Shown: in pieces, positions 1-5,858 of the stretch
How positions within the stretch are numbered: the first letter of the stretch is position 1
Layout: the number at the start of each line of letters is the position of its first letter
DNA from: Propionibacteriaceae bacterium
Lineage (GTDB): Bacteria > Actinomycetota > Actinomycetes > Propionibacteriales > Propionibacteriaceae
DNA length: 6,782 bases
Assembly: GCA_027346035.1 (NCBI GenBank)
Contig: DAIESZ010000240.1
Location: 1 to 6,782, forward strand
Reading direction: 5' to 3'
Translations under genes and position numbers: made by a program
The notes under the pieces: model-generated
Told to the model about the DNA's origin: nothing
Database searches by the model: none
What the model saw: only the letters and a program-made list of their open reading frames with translations

Positions 1-29
1 CCTGGGAGATCGAGGACCGCATCCCCTGA
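1..29 (+). CDS. C-terminal tail of an unidentified upstream protein (partial)
   Basis: Reading from base 3 gives the in-frame residues WEIEDRIP followed by TGA at 27-29. The mix of acidic and hydrophobic residues and the G/C third positions look like a genuine coding tail. Only eight codons are visible, so no family can be named. A gap of about 120 nt separates it from the next plus-strand gene. It could instead be non-coding sequence that happens to be open for nine codons. Confidence 0.4.
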
Positions 30-99
30 GCGCCGACCACGCGCCGTTCGGCGATGACCTGGCCCGCACCTGACATCCGAGTCTGACCGGCTGTGGAAG

Positions 100-121
100 G
101 CTGGGCGGCCGGCCGTCCAGC
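100..121. promoter_or_regulatory. 22-nt near-perfect palindrome: intrinsic terminator without U-tract, or operator
   Basis: Bases 100-110 are complementary to 111-121 at 10 of 11 positions, and the one exception (105/116) is a G-T pair that can wobble in RNA. As RNA it can form a 9-bp, almost all-GC stem with a CCGG loop. No T-run follows on either side, so it is not a classic terminator, although U-less GC hairpins are described as terminators in actinobacteria. It starts 71 nt after the upstream stop and ends 27 nt before the ATG at 149. It could therefore end the upstream transcript, or act as an operator or 5'-leader structure for the secreted protein gene. Confidence 0.45.
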
Positions 122-148
122 GGGGCGGTCACTCACACGGGGGTCGTC

Positions 149-1339
149 ATGCTCGCGGTTCGAGAGGTTCCGGTCAGGTCAGTGCGGCGAGTGGGGCTCG
201 CCGCAGCGATGCTGGGGGTGATGCTGCTGGGCTCCGCTCTCCCGGCGTTCGCGGCCGGCCACGGCGGCGGGACCAAAGGCGGCGGTGGTGGGGGCGGACG
301 GCCGAAGGGTGGTTCGTCGCTCGCGGTGACCAATCCCGGTGAGCAGATGGCGACCCAGGGGGTCGGGACTTCTCTGCAGATCGCGGCCACCGGTCCGAGT
401 GGGGACTCGCTGAGCTACGCGGCATCGAACCTGCCACCGGGCCTGGTCATGGACGCGGCGACGGGCGTTGTTTCGGGCACGCCGACCACGGCTGTGCAGT
501 ACCGGGTCACGGTCACGGTGACCGACACCGTCACCATGAGCACCGCCTCGGCGCAGTTCTGGTGGTTCGTCAACGCCGGCTACGACATCTCCTACCCGCA
601 GTGCCCGTCCAGCTTCCCGCCAGCGGGGGCGCTCGGGATCGTCGGGGTCACCGACGGCATCGTCTACTCGGCGAACCCGTGCCTGTCGACACAGCTGAGC
701 TGGGCCAAGAACGCGCCCGCGCTGTACGTCAACACCGGCGACCCTGGCCCGCAGTACTCCTCGAAGTGGCCGGTGTCGGCCACGAACCCGACGGCCACCG
801 AGGGCGGGCAGACCTGCAACTACTCCGACGCCAACTCCACGGCCTGCTCCTACGTCTACGGCTGGCGGGCGGCGACCGATGCGCTGAACACGGCGACCGC
901 GGCAGCACCCGCTGGCCTGGACGTGACCAAGCTGCCGTGGTGGTTGGACGTCGAGACGGGCAACAGCTGGCAGACGCTCGAGACCTACTACGGGAACACC
1001 CCTGCTTCGCAGGACAACGACATCGCGGCGCTGCGCGGCATGTCCGACGCGCTCAAGGCCGTCGGGGTGACGTCGGTGGGGATCTACGCGTCGGAGTACT
1101 CGTGGAACTCGATCACCGGCGGCCCGGGCAACGCGTCGACCACCGACCCGAACGCCGGCTTCCCGCTGTCGAGCACGCCCACCTGGGTGCCGGCCAGCAC
1201 CTCGTACTCCGCCGGCTTCACCGCTGGCTGCACGAATGCCATCAACTTCCTGACCGGGCAGGCCGGTGGCATCAGCCTGTTCCAGTACACGGTGCCGATC
1301 AGCGGCAGCACCTTCGACGCCGACTACCCCTGCCCCTGA
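149..1339 (+). CDS. Secreted protein: signal peptide, Gly-rich linker, putative Ig domain, GH25-lysozyme-like C-terminal domain
   Basis: The 396-residue product starts with an Arg-containing n-region and a hydrophobic core (about residues 15-31). A likely signal peptidase site lies at AFA-A (after residue 35 or 36), so it should be exported. Residues 37-57 are a Gly/Lys-rich linker. Residues 58-142 match the putative Ig (He_PIG) pattern, with LPPGLVMDAATGVVSGTPT at about 95-113. Residues 145-396 resemble a GH25-type barrel: YDISYPQ (D146), WWLDVETG (D267, E269), GIYAS (311-315), FQY (378-380) and FDAD near the end. In GH25 muramidases the equivalent Asp and DxE residues are catalytic, so peptidoglycan or other glycan hydrolysis is an inference. 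Six cysteines (152, 178, 223, 233, 361, 395) could form three disulfides outside the cell. The ATG at 149 has a GGGGG run just upstream. An in-frame GTG at 182 would give a shorter, more typical signal peptide and is a real alternative. It could instead be a non-catalytic GH25-fold binding protein. Confidence 0.8.
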   Translation: MLAVREVPVRSVRRVGLAAAMLGVMLLGSALPAFAAGHGGGTKGGGGGGGRPKGGSSLAVTNPGEQMATQGVGTSLQIAATGPSGDSLSYAASNLPPGLVMDAATGVVSGTPTTAVQYRVTVTVTDTVTMSTASAQFWWFVNAGYDISYPQCPSSFPPAGALGIVGVTDGIVYSANPCLSTQLSWAKNAPALYVNTGDPGPQYSSKWPVSATNPTATEGGQTCNYSDANSTACSYVYGWRAATDALNTATAAAPAGLDVTKLPWWLDVETGNSWQTLETYYGNTPASQDNDIAALRGMSDALKAVGVTSVGIYASEYSWNSITGGPGNASTTDPNAGFPLSSTPTWVPASTSYSAGFTAGCTNAINFLTGQAGGISLFQYTVPISGSTFDADYPCP

Positions 1340-1368
1340 CCGGACCCGGATCCCGTTGGCGCGCGCGG
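1340..1368. other. Short convergent intergenic gap without a clear terminator
   Basis: Only 29 nt separate the stop of the plus-strand secreted protein gene from the stop of the minus-strand lipoyl gene. The stretch is GC-rich, with a GGATCC palindrome and a run of alternating GC. I see no hairpin with a usable loop and no T-tract in either direction, so where the two convergent transcripts end cannot be read from the sequence. Confidence 0.5.
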
Positions 1369-1602
1369 CTACTCGATGCGGGCGATCACCGTCCCCGGGG
1401 TGGCCACGCCCTCCTCGGGCACCAGCAGCCGCACCGTCCCCGCCGCGGGAGCCTCGACGTCCACCGACACCTTGTCGACGGCGACCTCGGCGATGATCTG
1501 GCCGGCCGTGACGGGCTCGCCGTCACGGACCAGCCAGGTCGCCACCACGCCCTGCTGGTCGGGGTCCTTGCCCAGCGCCGGGAAGACGATCTCGACGCTC
1601 AC
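1369..1602 (-). CDS. Free-standing lipoyl-domain protein (acyl carrier of a 2-oxo acid/acetoin dehydrogenase; E2 without catalytic core)
   Basis: The 77-residue product is essentially one biotinyl/lipoyl domain. It begins VSVEIVFPALGK, continues with the WLVRDGEPVTAGQ strand-turn, and has the lipoylation hairpin EVAVDKVSVDVEAP with the modifiable lysine at K44. It closes with a second half-barrel (GTVRLLVPEEGV) and ends in IARIE. A full E2 has the lipoyl domain, a linker, a peripheral-subunit-binding domain and an acyltransferase core of more than 200 residues; here the gene stops directly after the domain. The GTG start at 1602-1600 overlaps the E1 beta TGA by 4 nt (GTGA), with no good ribosome binding site, so translational coupling is likely. 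No remains of an E2 core lie beyond the stop, because the convergent gene begins 29 nt away. It should accept an acyl group from the E1 alpha/beta encoded just upstream. Biotin attachment is less likely given the neighbours and the DK rather than MK motif. Confidence 0.88.
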   Translation of the reverse strand: MSVEIVFPALGKDPDQQGVVATWLVRDGEPVTAGQIIAEVAVDKVSVDVEAPAAGTVRLLVPEEGVATPGTVIARIE

Positions 1603-2639
1603 CGCCCGGCGACCGACACGATCGCGTCCCGGATCCGCCGAGGCGTGGGCAGCACCTCGTACTCCAGCGGCCGGGCGTAGGGCACCGGGACGTCGGGGTA
1701 GGCCACGCGGGTGAACGGCGCCCGCAGCAGGCCAGGGTCGGACTCGGCGATCGTCGCGGCGATCTCGCCCGACAGGCCGAACGAGCGGTAGTCCTCGTCG
1801 ACCACCACGATCTTGCCGGTCCGGCCAACCGACTCGAGGATGGTCTGCCGGTCCAGCGGGACGACCGAGCGCAGGTCGATGACCTCGGCCTCGAGCCCCT
1901 CCCCGGCCAGCTCGTCGGCGACGTCCAGGCAGCGCTGCAGCGACAGGGACAGGCTGACGACGGTGACGTCCCGACCGGGCCGGGCCACCGCGGCCTTGCC
2001 GATGGGCACCTCGTAGGACTCCTCCGGCACCGGACCGATCGACCGTGGGTTCTTCGCCATCCAGGGCAGCCCCATGACGCCCTTGTGGAACATGTACAGC
2101 ACCGGATTGTCGTCGCGGATCGCGGAGATCATCAGCCCCTTGGCGTCGTACGGGTTGCTCGGGACGACGACCTTCAGGCCGGGCATGTGCGCGAACGTGC
2201 CCCACAGGCACTGGGAGTGCTGCGCGCCGTCGGAGTACCCGCCGCCGACGGCGGTCATGAGCACCATGGGCACGGTGACGTTGCCGCCGGACTCGTAGTG
2301 GATCTTGGCCATGTGGTTGTAGATCTGGTCCATGCACACGCCGAAGAAGTCGACGAACATCAGCTCGACGATCGGCCGCATGCCCTCGACGGCGGCCCCG
2401 ATGCCGGCGCCGATGAACCCGGTCTCCGAGATCGGGGTGTCGATGATCCGGGTCGGTCCGAACTGGTCGAGCAGCCCGGTGGTGGCGCCGAAGATGCCGC
2501 CGTACGCGGCGACGTCCTCGCCCATCACGAAGACCTCGGGATCGCGCTCCATCTCCTGGGCGATCGCCTCGGAGATGGCCTTCGCGGTGGTGAGCCGGCG
2601 GGTGGCCGAGGCTGCGGCCGGCTGGTCGGTAACGGTCAT
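1599..2639 (-). CDS. Thiamine-diphosphate-dependent 2-oxo acid/acetoin dehydrogenase, E1 component beta subunit
   Basis: This 346-residue protein has the full length of E1 beta subunits. After about 15 variable residues comes the transketolase-like pyrimidine-binding domain: FVMGEDVAAYGG at 37-48, then DTPISETGFIGAGIGAA with E72, the family Glu that activates the thiamine aminopyrimidine. Next are FFGVCMDQIYNHMAKIHY (about 98-115) and DGAQHSQ with H141, an active-site His in the family. SNPYDAKGLMISAIRDDNPV follows at 161-180, and the C-terminal transketolase domain runs from about 205 to the end. The CMDQIYN...SGGN...DGAQHSQ...YDAKGL pattern is closer to acetoin dehydrogenase (AcoB-type) than to housekeeping pyruvate E1 beta, but substrate cannot be fixed from sequence alone. 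The ATG at 2639 follows a strong AGGAGG. The gene starts 27 nt after E1 alpha and overlaps the lipoyl gene by 4 nt, so the subunits should be made together. Confidence 0.93.
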   Translation of the reverse strand: MTVTDQPAAASATRRLTTAKAISEAIAQEMERDPEVFVMGEDVAAYGGIFGATTGLLDQFGPTRIIDTPISETGFIGAGIGAAVEGMRPIVELMFVDFFGVCMDQIYNHMAKIHYESGGNVTVPMVLMTAVGGGYSDGAQHSQCLWGTFAHMPGLKVVVPSNPYDAKGLMISAIRDDNPVLYMFHKGVMGLPWMAKNPRSIGPVPEESYEVPIGKAAVARPGRDVTVVSLSLSLQRCLDVADELAGEGLEAEVIDLRSVVPLDRQTILESVGRTGKIVVVDEDYRSFGLSGEIAATIAESDPGLLRAPFTRVAYPDVPVPYARPLEYEVLPTPRRIRDAIVSVAGR

Positions 2640-2643
2640 GGTT

Positions 2644-2649
2644 CCTCCT
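2644..2649 (-). promoter_or_regulatory. Strong ribosome binding site of E1 beta (AGGAGG)
   Basis: On the minus strand AGGAGG lies 4 nt before the ATG at 2639, inside the 27-nt gap after E1 alpha. It is the best match to the anti-Shine-Dalgarno sequence in this operon and fixes the E1 beta start. Confidence 0.85.
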
Positions 2650-2666
2650 GGTCCTCGCGGCCGCGG

Positions 2667-3638
2667 TCAGACGAAGACGTGCTCGTAGGCCGCCGCGGGC
2701 GACGGCTCCGGGCTGGACTTGGCGAACGCGATGGCGTCGGCGACCTCCGCCGCGGCCTCGGCGCGGATCGCCTGCACCGCGGCGTCGTCCAGGACTCCGT
2801 CGGCGCGCAGCTTGGCCTCGTAGGCCGGGATCGGGTCGTGTGACTCGGCGACCGCGAGCTCGTCACCGCGGTAGGCCTGAGCGTCGCCCTCGAAGTGGCC
2901 CCACAGCCGGACCGTGTGGACCTCGAGCAGCGTGGGCCCCTCGCCGGCGCGCGCCCGGGTGACCGCCCGGCCGGCGGCCTGATACACCGCCTCGATGTCG
3001 TTGCCCTCGACCCGCTCGCCGGCCACTCCGTACGCGGCGGCCCTGGTGGCGTTGCTGGGCACCGAGGTGGACGCGTCCCGCGGCACCGAGATCGCCCAGT
3101 CGTTGTCCTCGATCACGAAGACGACGGGGAGCTTCCACAGCGAAGCCAGGTTGAGCGACTCGTGGAAGGCACCCTGGTTGGCGGCGCCCTCACCGGCGAC
3201 GGCCACCGCGACGTTCGTCGTCCCGCGCCGGTGGAACGCGAAGGCCTGGCCGACGGCGACCGGCATGCCCTCGGCGATGATCCCCGAGCAGGAGAAGTGC
3301 TGGTCGAACAGGTGCATGTGGCCGCCCTTGCCGCGGCCCAGCCCGGTCTCGCGCCCGTAGATCTCGGCGGTCATCTTGCGCATGTCCACGCCCTTGGCCA
3401 GCGCCAGGTGGTGCGGCCGGTGCGGCGCGGTGAGCGCGTCGTCCGCCGTGAGGTGGGCGCACAGCCCGACCGCGACCGGCTCCTGGCCGGCCGCCAGGTG
3501 CATCTCGCCGGGGATCAGGCCGGCGCCGATGTCCCACGCCGGGGTCTTGTCCGCGTGGTAGTCCCCGCGGATCGCCTCCTCGTAGGTGCGGATGCGGACC
3601 ATCTGCCGGTAGAAGCCGCGGCGCAGCTCGTCGTCCAT
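2667..3638 (-). CDS. Thiamine-diphosphate-dependent 2-oxo acid/acetoin dehydrogenase, E1 component alpha subunit
   Basis: The 323-residue protein has the usual length for an acetoin/pyruvate-type E1 alpha. It opens with FYRQMVRIRTYEEAI, then GEMHLAAGQEPVAVGL (44-59), HRPHHLALAKGVD (73-85) and GRGKGGHMHLFD (101-112). The thiamine-diphosphate/Mg motif runs from GEGAANQGAFHESLNLA (149-165) to IEDNDWAIS (176-184). The family consensus is GDG...NN; here it is GEG (E150) and DN (D178, N179), a mild deviation. GHFEGDAQAYR follows at 247-257. With E1 beta it should form an alpha2beta2 tetramer that decarboxylates or cleaves the substrate and acylates the lipoyl lysine of the small protein encoded downstream. 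The start at 3638 is preceded by GGGAGG. The frame stays open to 3887, but that part overlaps the regulator gene and matches nothing in the family. The regulator precedes it by 94 nt. Confidence 0.93.
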   Translation of the reverse strand: MDDELRRGFYRQMVRIRTYEEAIRGDYHADKTPAWDIGAGLIPGEMHLAAGQEPVAVGLCAHLTADDALTAPHRPHHLALAKGVDMRKMTAEIYGRETGLGRGKGGHMHLFDQHFSCSGIIAEGMPVAVGQAFAFHRRGTTNVAVAVAGEGAANQGAFHESLNLASLWKLPVVFVIEDNDWAISVPRDASTSVPSNATRAAAYGVAGERVEGNDIEAVYQAAGRAVTRARAGEGPTLLEVHTVRLWGHFEGDAQAYRGDELAVAESHDPIPAYEAKLRADGVLDDAAVQAIRAEAAAEVADAIAFAKSSPEPSPAAAYEHVFV

Positions 3639-3642
3639 GGGA

Positions 3643-3648
3643 CCTCCC
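3643..3648 (-). promoter_or_regulatory. Ribosome binding site that fixes the E1 alpha start
   Basis: GGGAGG on the minus strand sits 4 nt before the ATG at 3638. The reading frame continues upstream for another 83 codons, so this site, together with the family-typical N-terminus MDDELRRGFYRQM, decides the start. Confidence 0.75.
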
Positions 3649-3659
3649 GGTGCGTGAGG

Positions 3660-3673
3660 CTGGGTAAGCCCAG
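3660..3673. promoter_or_regulatory. Inverted repeat in the IclR-E1 alpha gap (candidate operator or leader hairpin)
   Basis: CTGGG (3660-3664) and CCCAG (3669-3673) flank a 4-nt TAAG spacer, 22 nt upstream of the E1 alpha ATG. It lies between the regulator stop (3733) and E1 alpha, where a second operator for the regulator, or an RNA hairpin separating the two cistrons, would be expected. Five-bp arms also arise by chance in GC-rich DNA, so the call is weak. A TATCAC hexamer on the minus strand near 3719-3724 could be a -10 box, but no -35 is evident. Confidence 0.25.
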
Positions 3674-3732
3674 GCTTCCGCCGCTCCGGGACGACGGCAA
3701 GGGCGTCGGTTTCAGATGGTGATAGGCCGGCG

Positions 3733-4545
3733 TCAGCCGGCGTCGACGAGCGCGAGTGCCCGGGAGACGCGTGCCGCGCCGACCTCCAGCGCCGACTCGA
3801 GCACCCCGATGTCGGTCGGGGGAGGCTTCCGTCGTCCGGTCCCCTCACCGGCAGGGACCGCCACGGCGACGCCCAGCGCACCGACAAGAGGTGGCACGAG
3901 CTGGGAGCCGGGGATCCTGACCGGGCAGGCCAGGCACATCACGCCGTTGCTGTACTCCTCGCGGTCCAAGGCCACCCGTCCGCTGCCGGCGAGCTCCTCC
4001 TCCAGCCGGGGCCGGCTCACCACGGTGCGCCGGGTGAGCGGCTCCAGTCGGTGCCGGGCCAGGTAGTCGGCCCGAGCCGACGCGTCGAGGTTGGCCAGGA
4101 TGCTCTTGCCGAGCGCCGTGGCGTGTGCCGCCTCGTGCAGCCCGACCCACAGGTCGATCCGTGGCGTGGCCGCACCGTCGGCGACGTCCGCGACCAGGAT
4201 CTCGCCCTCGTCGTACATGGCCAGGTACACCGCGGCGTGCGTCTGGTCGCGCAGCCCCTCGAGGATGCGCCGGACCCGGGAGGCCACCCCCGCAGCGCGG
4301 CCGTGCTCGGTGAGCAGCTCGACGCGCGGCCCCAGACGGAACGCGCCGTCCTCGCCGCGGTGCAGGTAGCCCTCGTGCTCCAGGGTCCGCAGCAGGTGGT
4401 AGGTGGTGGGCAGCGCCAGGCCGGTCGCCCTGGCCAGCCGCTTGGCCGACGCACCGCTCTGGTCGAGCTCGGCCACGGCCTCGAGCAGCCGCAGGGCACG
4501 GCTCACCGACTGGATGAGCGTCTGCTCGTGCGGCTGGTCGGTCAT
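3733..4545 (-). CDS. IclR-family transcriptional regulator, first gene of the dehydrogenase operon
   Basis: The 270-residue protein has the standard IclR layout and length. Residues 8-70 form the N-terminal winged helix-turn-helix (QSVSRALRLLEAVAE, then SAKRLARATGLALPTTYHLLRTLEHEGYL at 33-61, wing GEDGAFRLGPRV). Residues 80-265 form the ligand-binding domain, with AAVYLAMYDEGEILVADV, GLHEAAHATALGKSILANL (135-153) and EEYSNGVMCLACPV (197-209). IclR proteins bind DNA as dimers or tetramers and respond to small carboxylates or aromatic compounds. Position and orientation suggest that it controls the E1 alpha/E1 beta/lipoyl genes downstream and itself; whether it represses or activates cannot be seen. 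The start at 4545 is chosen for the GGAGGAG site 3 nt upstream and the family-typical N-terminus. An in-frame GTG at 4590 would add 15 unconserved residues. The C-terminus (231-250) carries a Gly/Arg/Lys/Pro-rich stretch less typical of the family. Confidence 0.9.
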   Translation of the reverse strand: MTDQPHEQTLIQSVSRALRLLEAVAELDQSGASAKRLARATGLALPTTYHLLRTLEHEGYLHRGEDGAFRLGPRVELLTEHGRAAGVASRVRRILEGLRDQTHAAVYLAMYDEGEILVADVADGAATPRIDLWVGLHEAAHATALGKSILANLDASARADYLARHRLEPLTRRTVVSRPRLEEELAGSGRVALDREEYSNGVMCLACPVRIPGSQLVPPLVGALGVAVAVPAGEGTGRRKPPPTDIGVLESALEVGAARVSRALALVDAG

Positions 4546-4548
4546 CGG

Positions 4549-4555
4549 CTCCTCC
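4549..4555 (-). promoter_or_regulatory. Ribosome binding site that fixes the IclR start (GGAGGAG)
   Basis: On the minus strand GGAGGAG lies 3 nt before the ATG at 4545. It favours this start over the in-frame GTG 45 nt further upstream. Confidence 0.7.
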
Positions 4556-4563
4556 GGGGCCAG

Positions 4564-4580
4564 ACGGCCGTTCCTTGATA
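4564..4580 (-). promoter_or_regulatory. Possible promoter/operator of the IclR-dehydrogenase operon
   Basis: The 85-nt gap between the phosphate transporter stop and the IclR start has one AT-richer island. On the minus strand it reads GGTATCAAGGAACGG. TATCAA (4575-4580) could serve as a -10 box, and the 8-bp palindrome ACGGCCGT (4564-4571) lies just downstream, where an autoregulatory operator would sit. No -35 hexamer is recognisable, so this is a guess from position and composition. Confidence 0.2.
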
Positions 4581-4614
4581 CCGCGCGCACCGGGCTGGTG
4601 GCTAGGGGTGGGCC

Positions 4615-4632
4615 GACCAGGCGGCTCCGGTC
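4615..4632 (-). terminator. Weak hairpin at the end of the phosphate transporter gene
   Basis: On the minus strand, GACCGG pairs with CTGGTC (one G-U pair) around a 6-nt loop, overlapping the stop codon of the transporter gene. There is no T-tract. It may separate transporter and IclR transcription, or it may be chance pairing. Confidence 0.2.
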
Positions 4633-5812
4633 AGTCGATCGCGCCGTGGCCCTCGAGGTGCGGGTGGACCGGCTGGTGCTCCTCCAGCACCTCCTCCGCG
4701 GGGATCTCCGCGACCACGTCGTCGGCCTTCACGGCGTGCCGCATCGCGTAGGTGATCGCACCGCCGAGCACGAACAGGACGCTGCCGACGGCCACCCAGG
4801 CGCCCGCCGTGGGCAGCTGGGTGAGCCGGTACACCACGAACGACAGCCCCATCGCGGCCGGAATCGTGGTCACCCAGGCCACCACCATCTCCGTGACCAC
4901 CCGCCAGTTGGCGCCCCGACCCGACGAGACCCCGGCGCCGATCACCGACGAGGCGGCCGCGTGCGTCGTCGAGACCGGGACGCCGACGGCGGTCGCGCCG
5001 AAGATCGCGGCGGTCGCGCCGACGTTGGCCGCGACGCCGGAGCTCGCGTGCAGAAGGGTGATTCGCAGCCCCATCGTCTCGATGATCTTCCAGCCACCCC
5101 ACACCGTGCCCAGCGCGATGGCGGTGTAGGCGGACAGCGCCACCCACTCCGGCACCACGACGGCCGTGGACCCTGCGTGCGGGTGGAGGTAACCGGCGCC
5201 CACCAGAAGTGCGGCGATCAGGCCCATCGTCTTCTGGACGTCGTTGGCCCCGTGGCCGAACGAGACGGCGCCAGCGGAGACCAGCTGCAGCGCCTTGAAC
5301 GGCTTGGCGTTGTCATGCCAGCCGGTCGACCACTGCAGCGCGGCCACCAGGAACATGGCCAGGAACGAGATGGTGAACGCCACGGCGGGCGAGACGACGA
5401 TCGCGATCGCCGTCTTCTCCACACTCGACCAGTTCACGGCGTCCAGGCCGCCGGCGGACAGTCCCGCACCGACCAACCCACCGATGATGGCGTGGCTGGA
5501 CGACGACGGCATCCCCACCCACCAGGTGAAGTAGTTCCACGCGATGGCGGCCACCAGGGCGGAGAACACCGCGGCGATGCTCTCGTGGCCGCTGGCGACG
5601 GTCTTGGCCACCGTGTTGGCGACCGCCGTCCCGACGAAGAAGTAGACCGCGAAGTTGAAGGCGGCCGAGAACCAGACGGCCCATTTTGGGGGCAGCGCCC
5701 GGGTGGCGACGACGGTGGCGACCGAGTTGGCGGCGTCGTGGAACCCGTTGGAGAAGTCGAACAGCAGCGCCAGCGCGATGATGCCGACGACGGTGACGAG
5801 CAGCAGGTCCAC
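4631..5812 (-). CDS. pit: PiT-family inorganic phosphate transporter
   Basis: The 393-residue integral membrane protein carries both halves of the PiT/PHO-4 family. In the N-terminal half, FDFSNGFHDAANSVATVVAT (18-37) and GMPSSSSHAIIGGLVGAG (100-117). In the C-terminal half, SFGHGANDVQKTMG (184-197) and GVPVSTTHAAASSVIGAG (277-294). About ten hydrophobic segments are visible. The family takes up phosphate, commonly as a neutral metal-phosphate, with a proton or cation. The C-terminal 35 residues are hydrophilic, acidic and end His-rich (H379, H383, H385, H389), probably cytosolic. The start is GTG at 5812, with GGAG about 8 nt upstream. It follows the small repeat-protein gene by 46 nt on the same strand. 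The PhoU-like (DUF47) partner often found beside pit is not present in this window. Confidence 0.95.
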   Translation of the reverse strand: MDLLLVTVVGIIALALLFDFSNGFHDAANSVATVVATRALPPKWAVWFSAAFNFAVYFFVGTAVANTVAKTVASGHESIAAVFSALVAAIAWNYFTWWVGMPSSSSHAIIGGLVGAGLSAGGLDAVNWSSVEKTAIAIVVSPAVAFTISFLAMFLVAALQWSTGWHDNAKPFKALQLVSAGAVSFGHGANDVQKTMGLIAALLVGAGYLHPHAGSTAVVVPEWVALSAYTAIALGTVWGGWKIIETMGLRITLLHASSGVAANVGATAAIFGATAVGVPVSTTHAAASSVIGAGVSSGRGANWRVVTEMVVAWVTTIPAAMGLSFVVYRLTQLPTAGAWVAVGSVLFVLGGAITYAMRHAVKADDVVAEIPAEEVLEEHQPVHPHLEGHGAID

Positions 5813-5830
5813 AGTTCGCTCCGTTGCCTC

Positions 5831-5849
5831 GGGACATCAGGAGCGTCCC
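5831..5849. promoter_or_regulatory. Inverted repeat in the gap before pit
   Basis: GGGAC (5831-5835) and GTCCC (5845-5849) flank a 9-nt spacer within the 46-nt gap between the small repeat-protein gene and pit, 18 nt upstream of the pit GTG. It could be an operator half-site pair or a short leader hairpin. Five-bp arms are weak evidence. Confidence 0.2.
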
Positions 5850-5858
5850 ATGGGCGGG

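Noticed and set aside
1340..1368. Possible bidirectional terminator between the convergent genes
   Set aside because: CCGG repeats are present but leave a loop of only two bases, and there is no T-tract on either strand.
562..1680. Plus-strand frame of 372 codons across the secreted protein and lipoyl genes
   Set aside because: It is out of frame with the GH25-like domain and spans the convergent gap. The product is Arg/His/Gly-rich and featureless.
1603..2337. Minus-strand frame that would extend the lipoyl protein N-terminally to 322 residues
   Set aside because: The extra part lies in another frame inside E1 beta and is Arg/Gly-rich nonsense. The GTG at 1602 overlapping the E1 beta stop is the sensible start.
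2085..3722. Two long plus-strand frames (2085-2843 and 2895-3722) opposite the E1 genes
   Set aside because: Both are antisense shadows of E1 alpha/E1 beta, which have clear family motifs and ribosome binding sites. The antisense products are rich in Arg, Gly, Val and Asp without recognisable domains.
3639..3887. N-terminal extension of E1 alpha by 83 codons
   Set aside because: It overlaps the end of the IclR gene, has low-complexity Arg/Ser/Pro content and lacks family similarity. A good ribosome binding site precedes the ATG at 3638.
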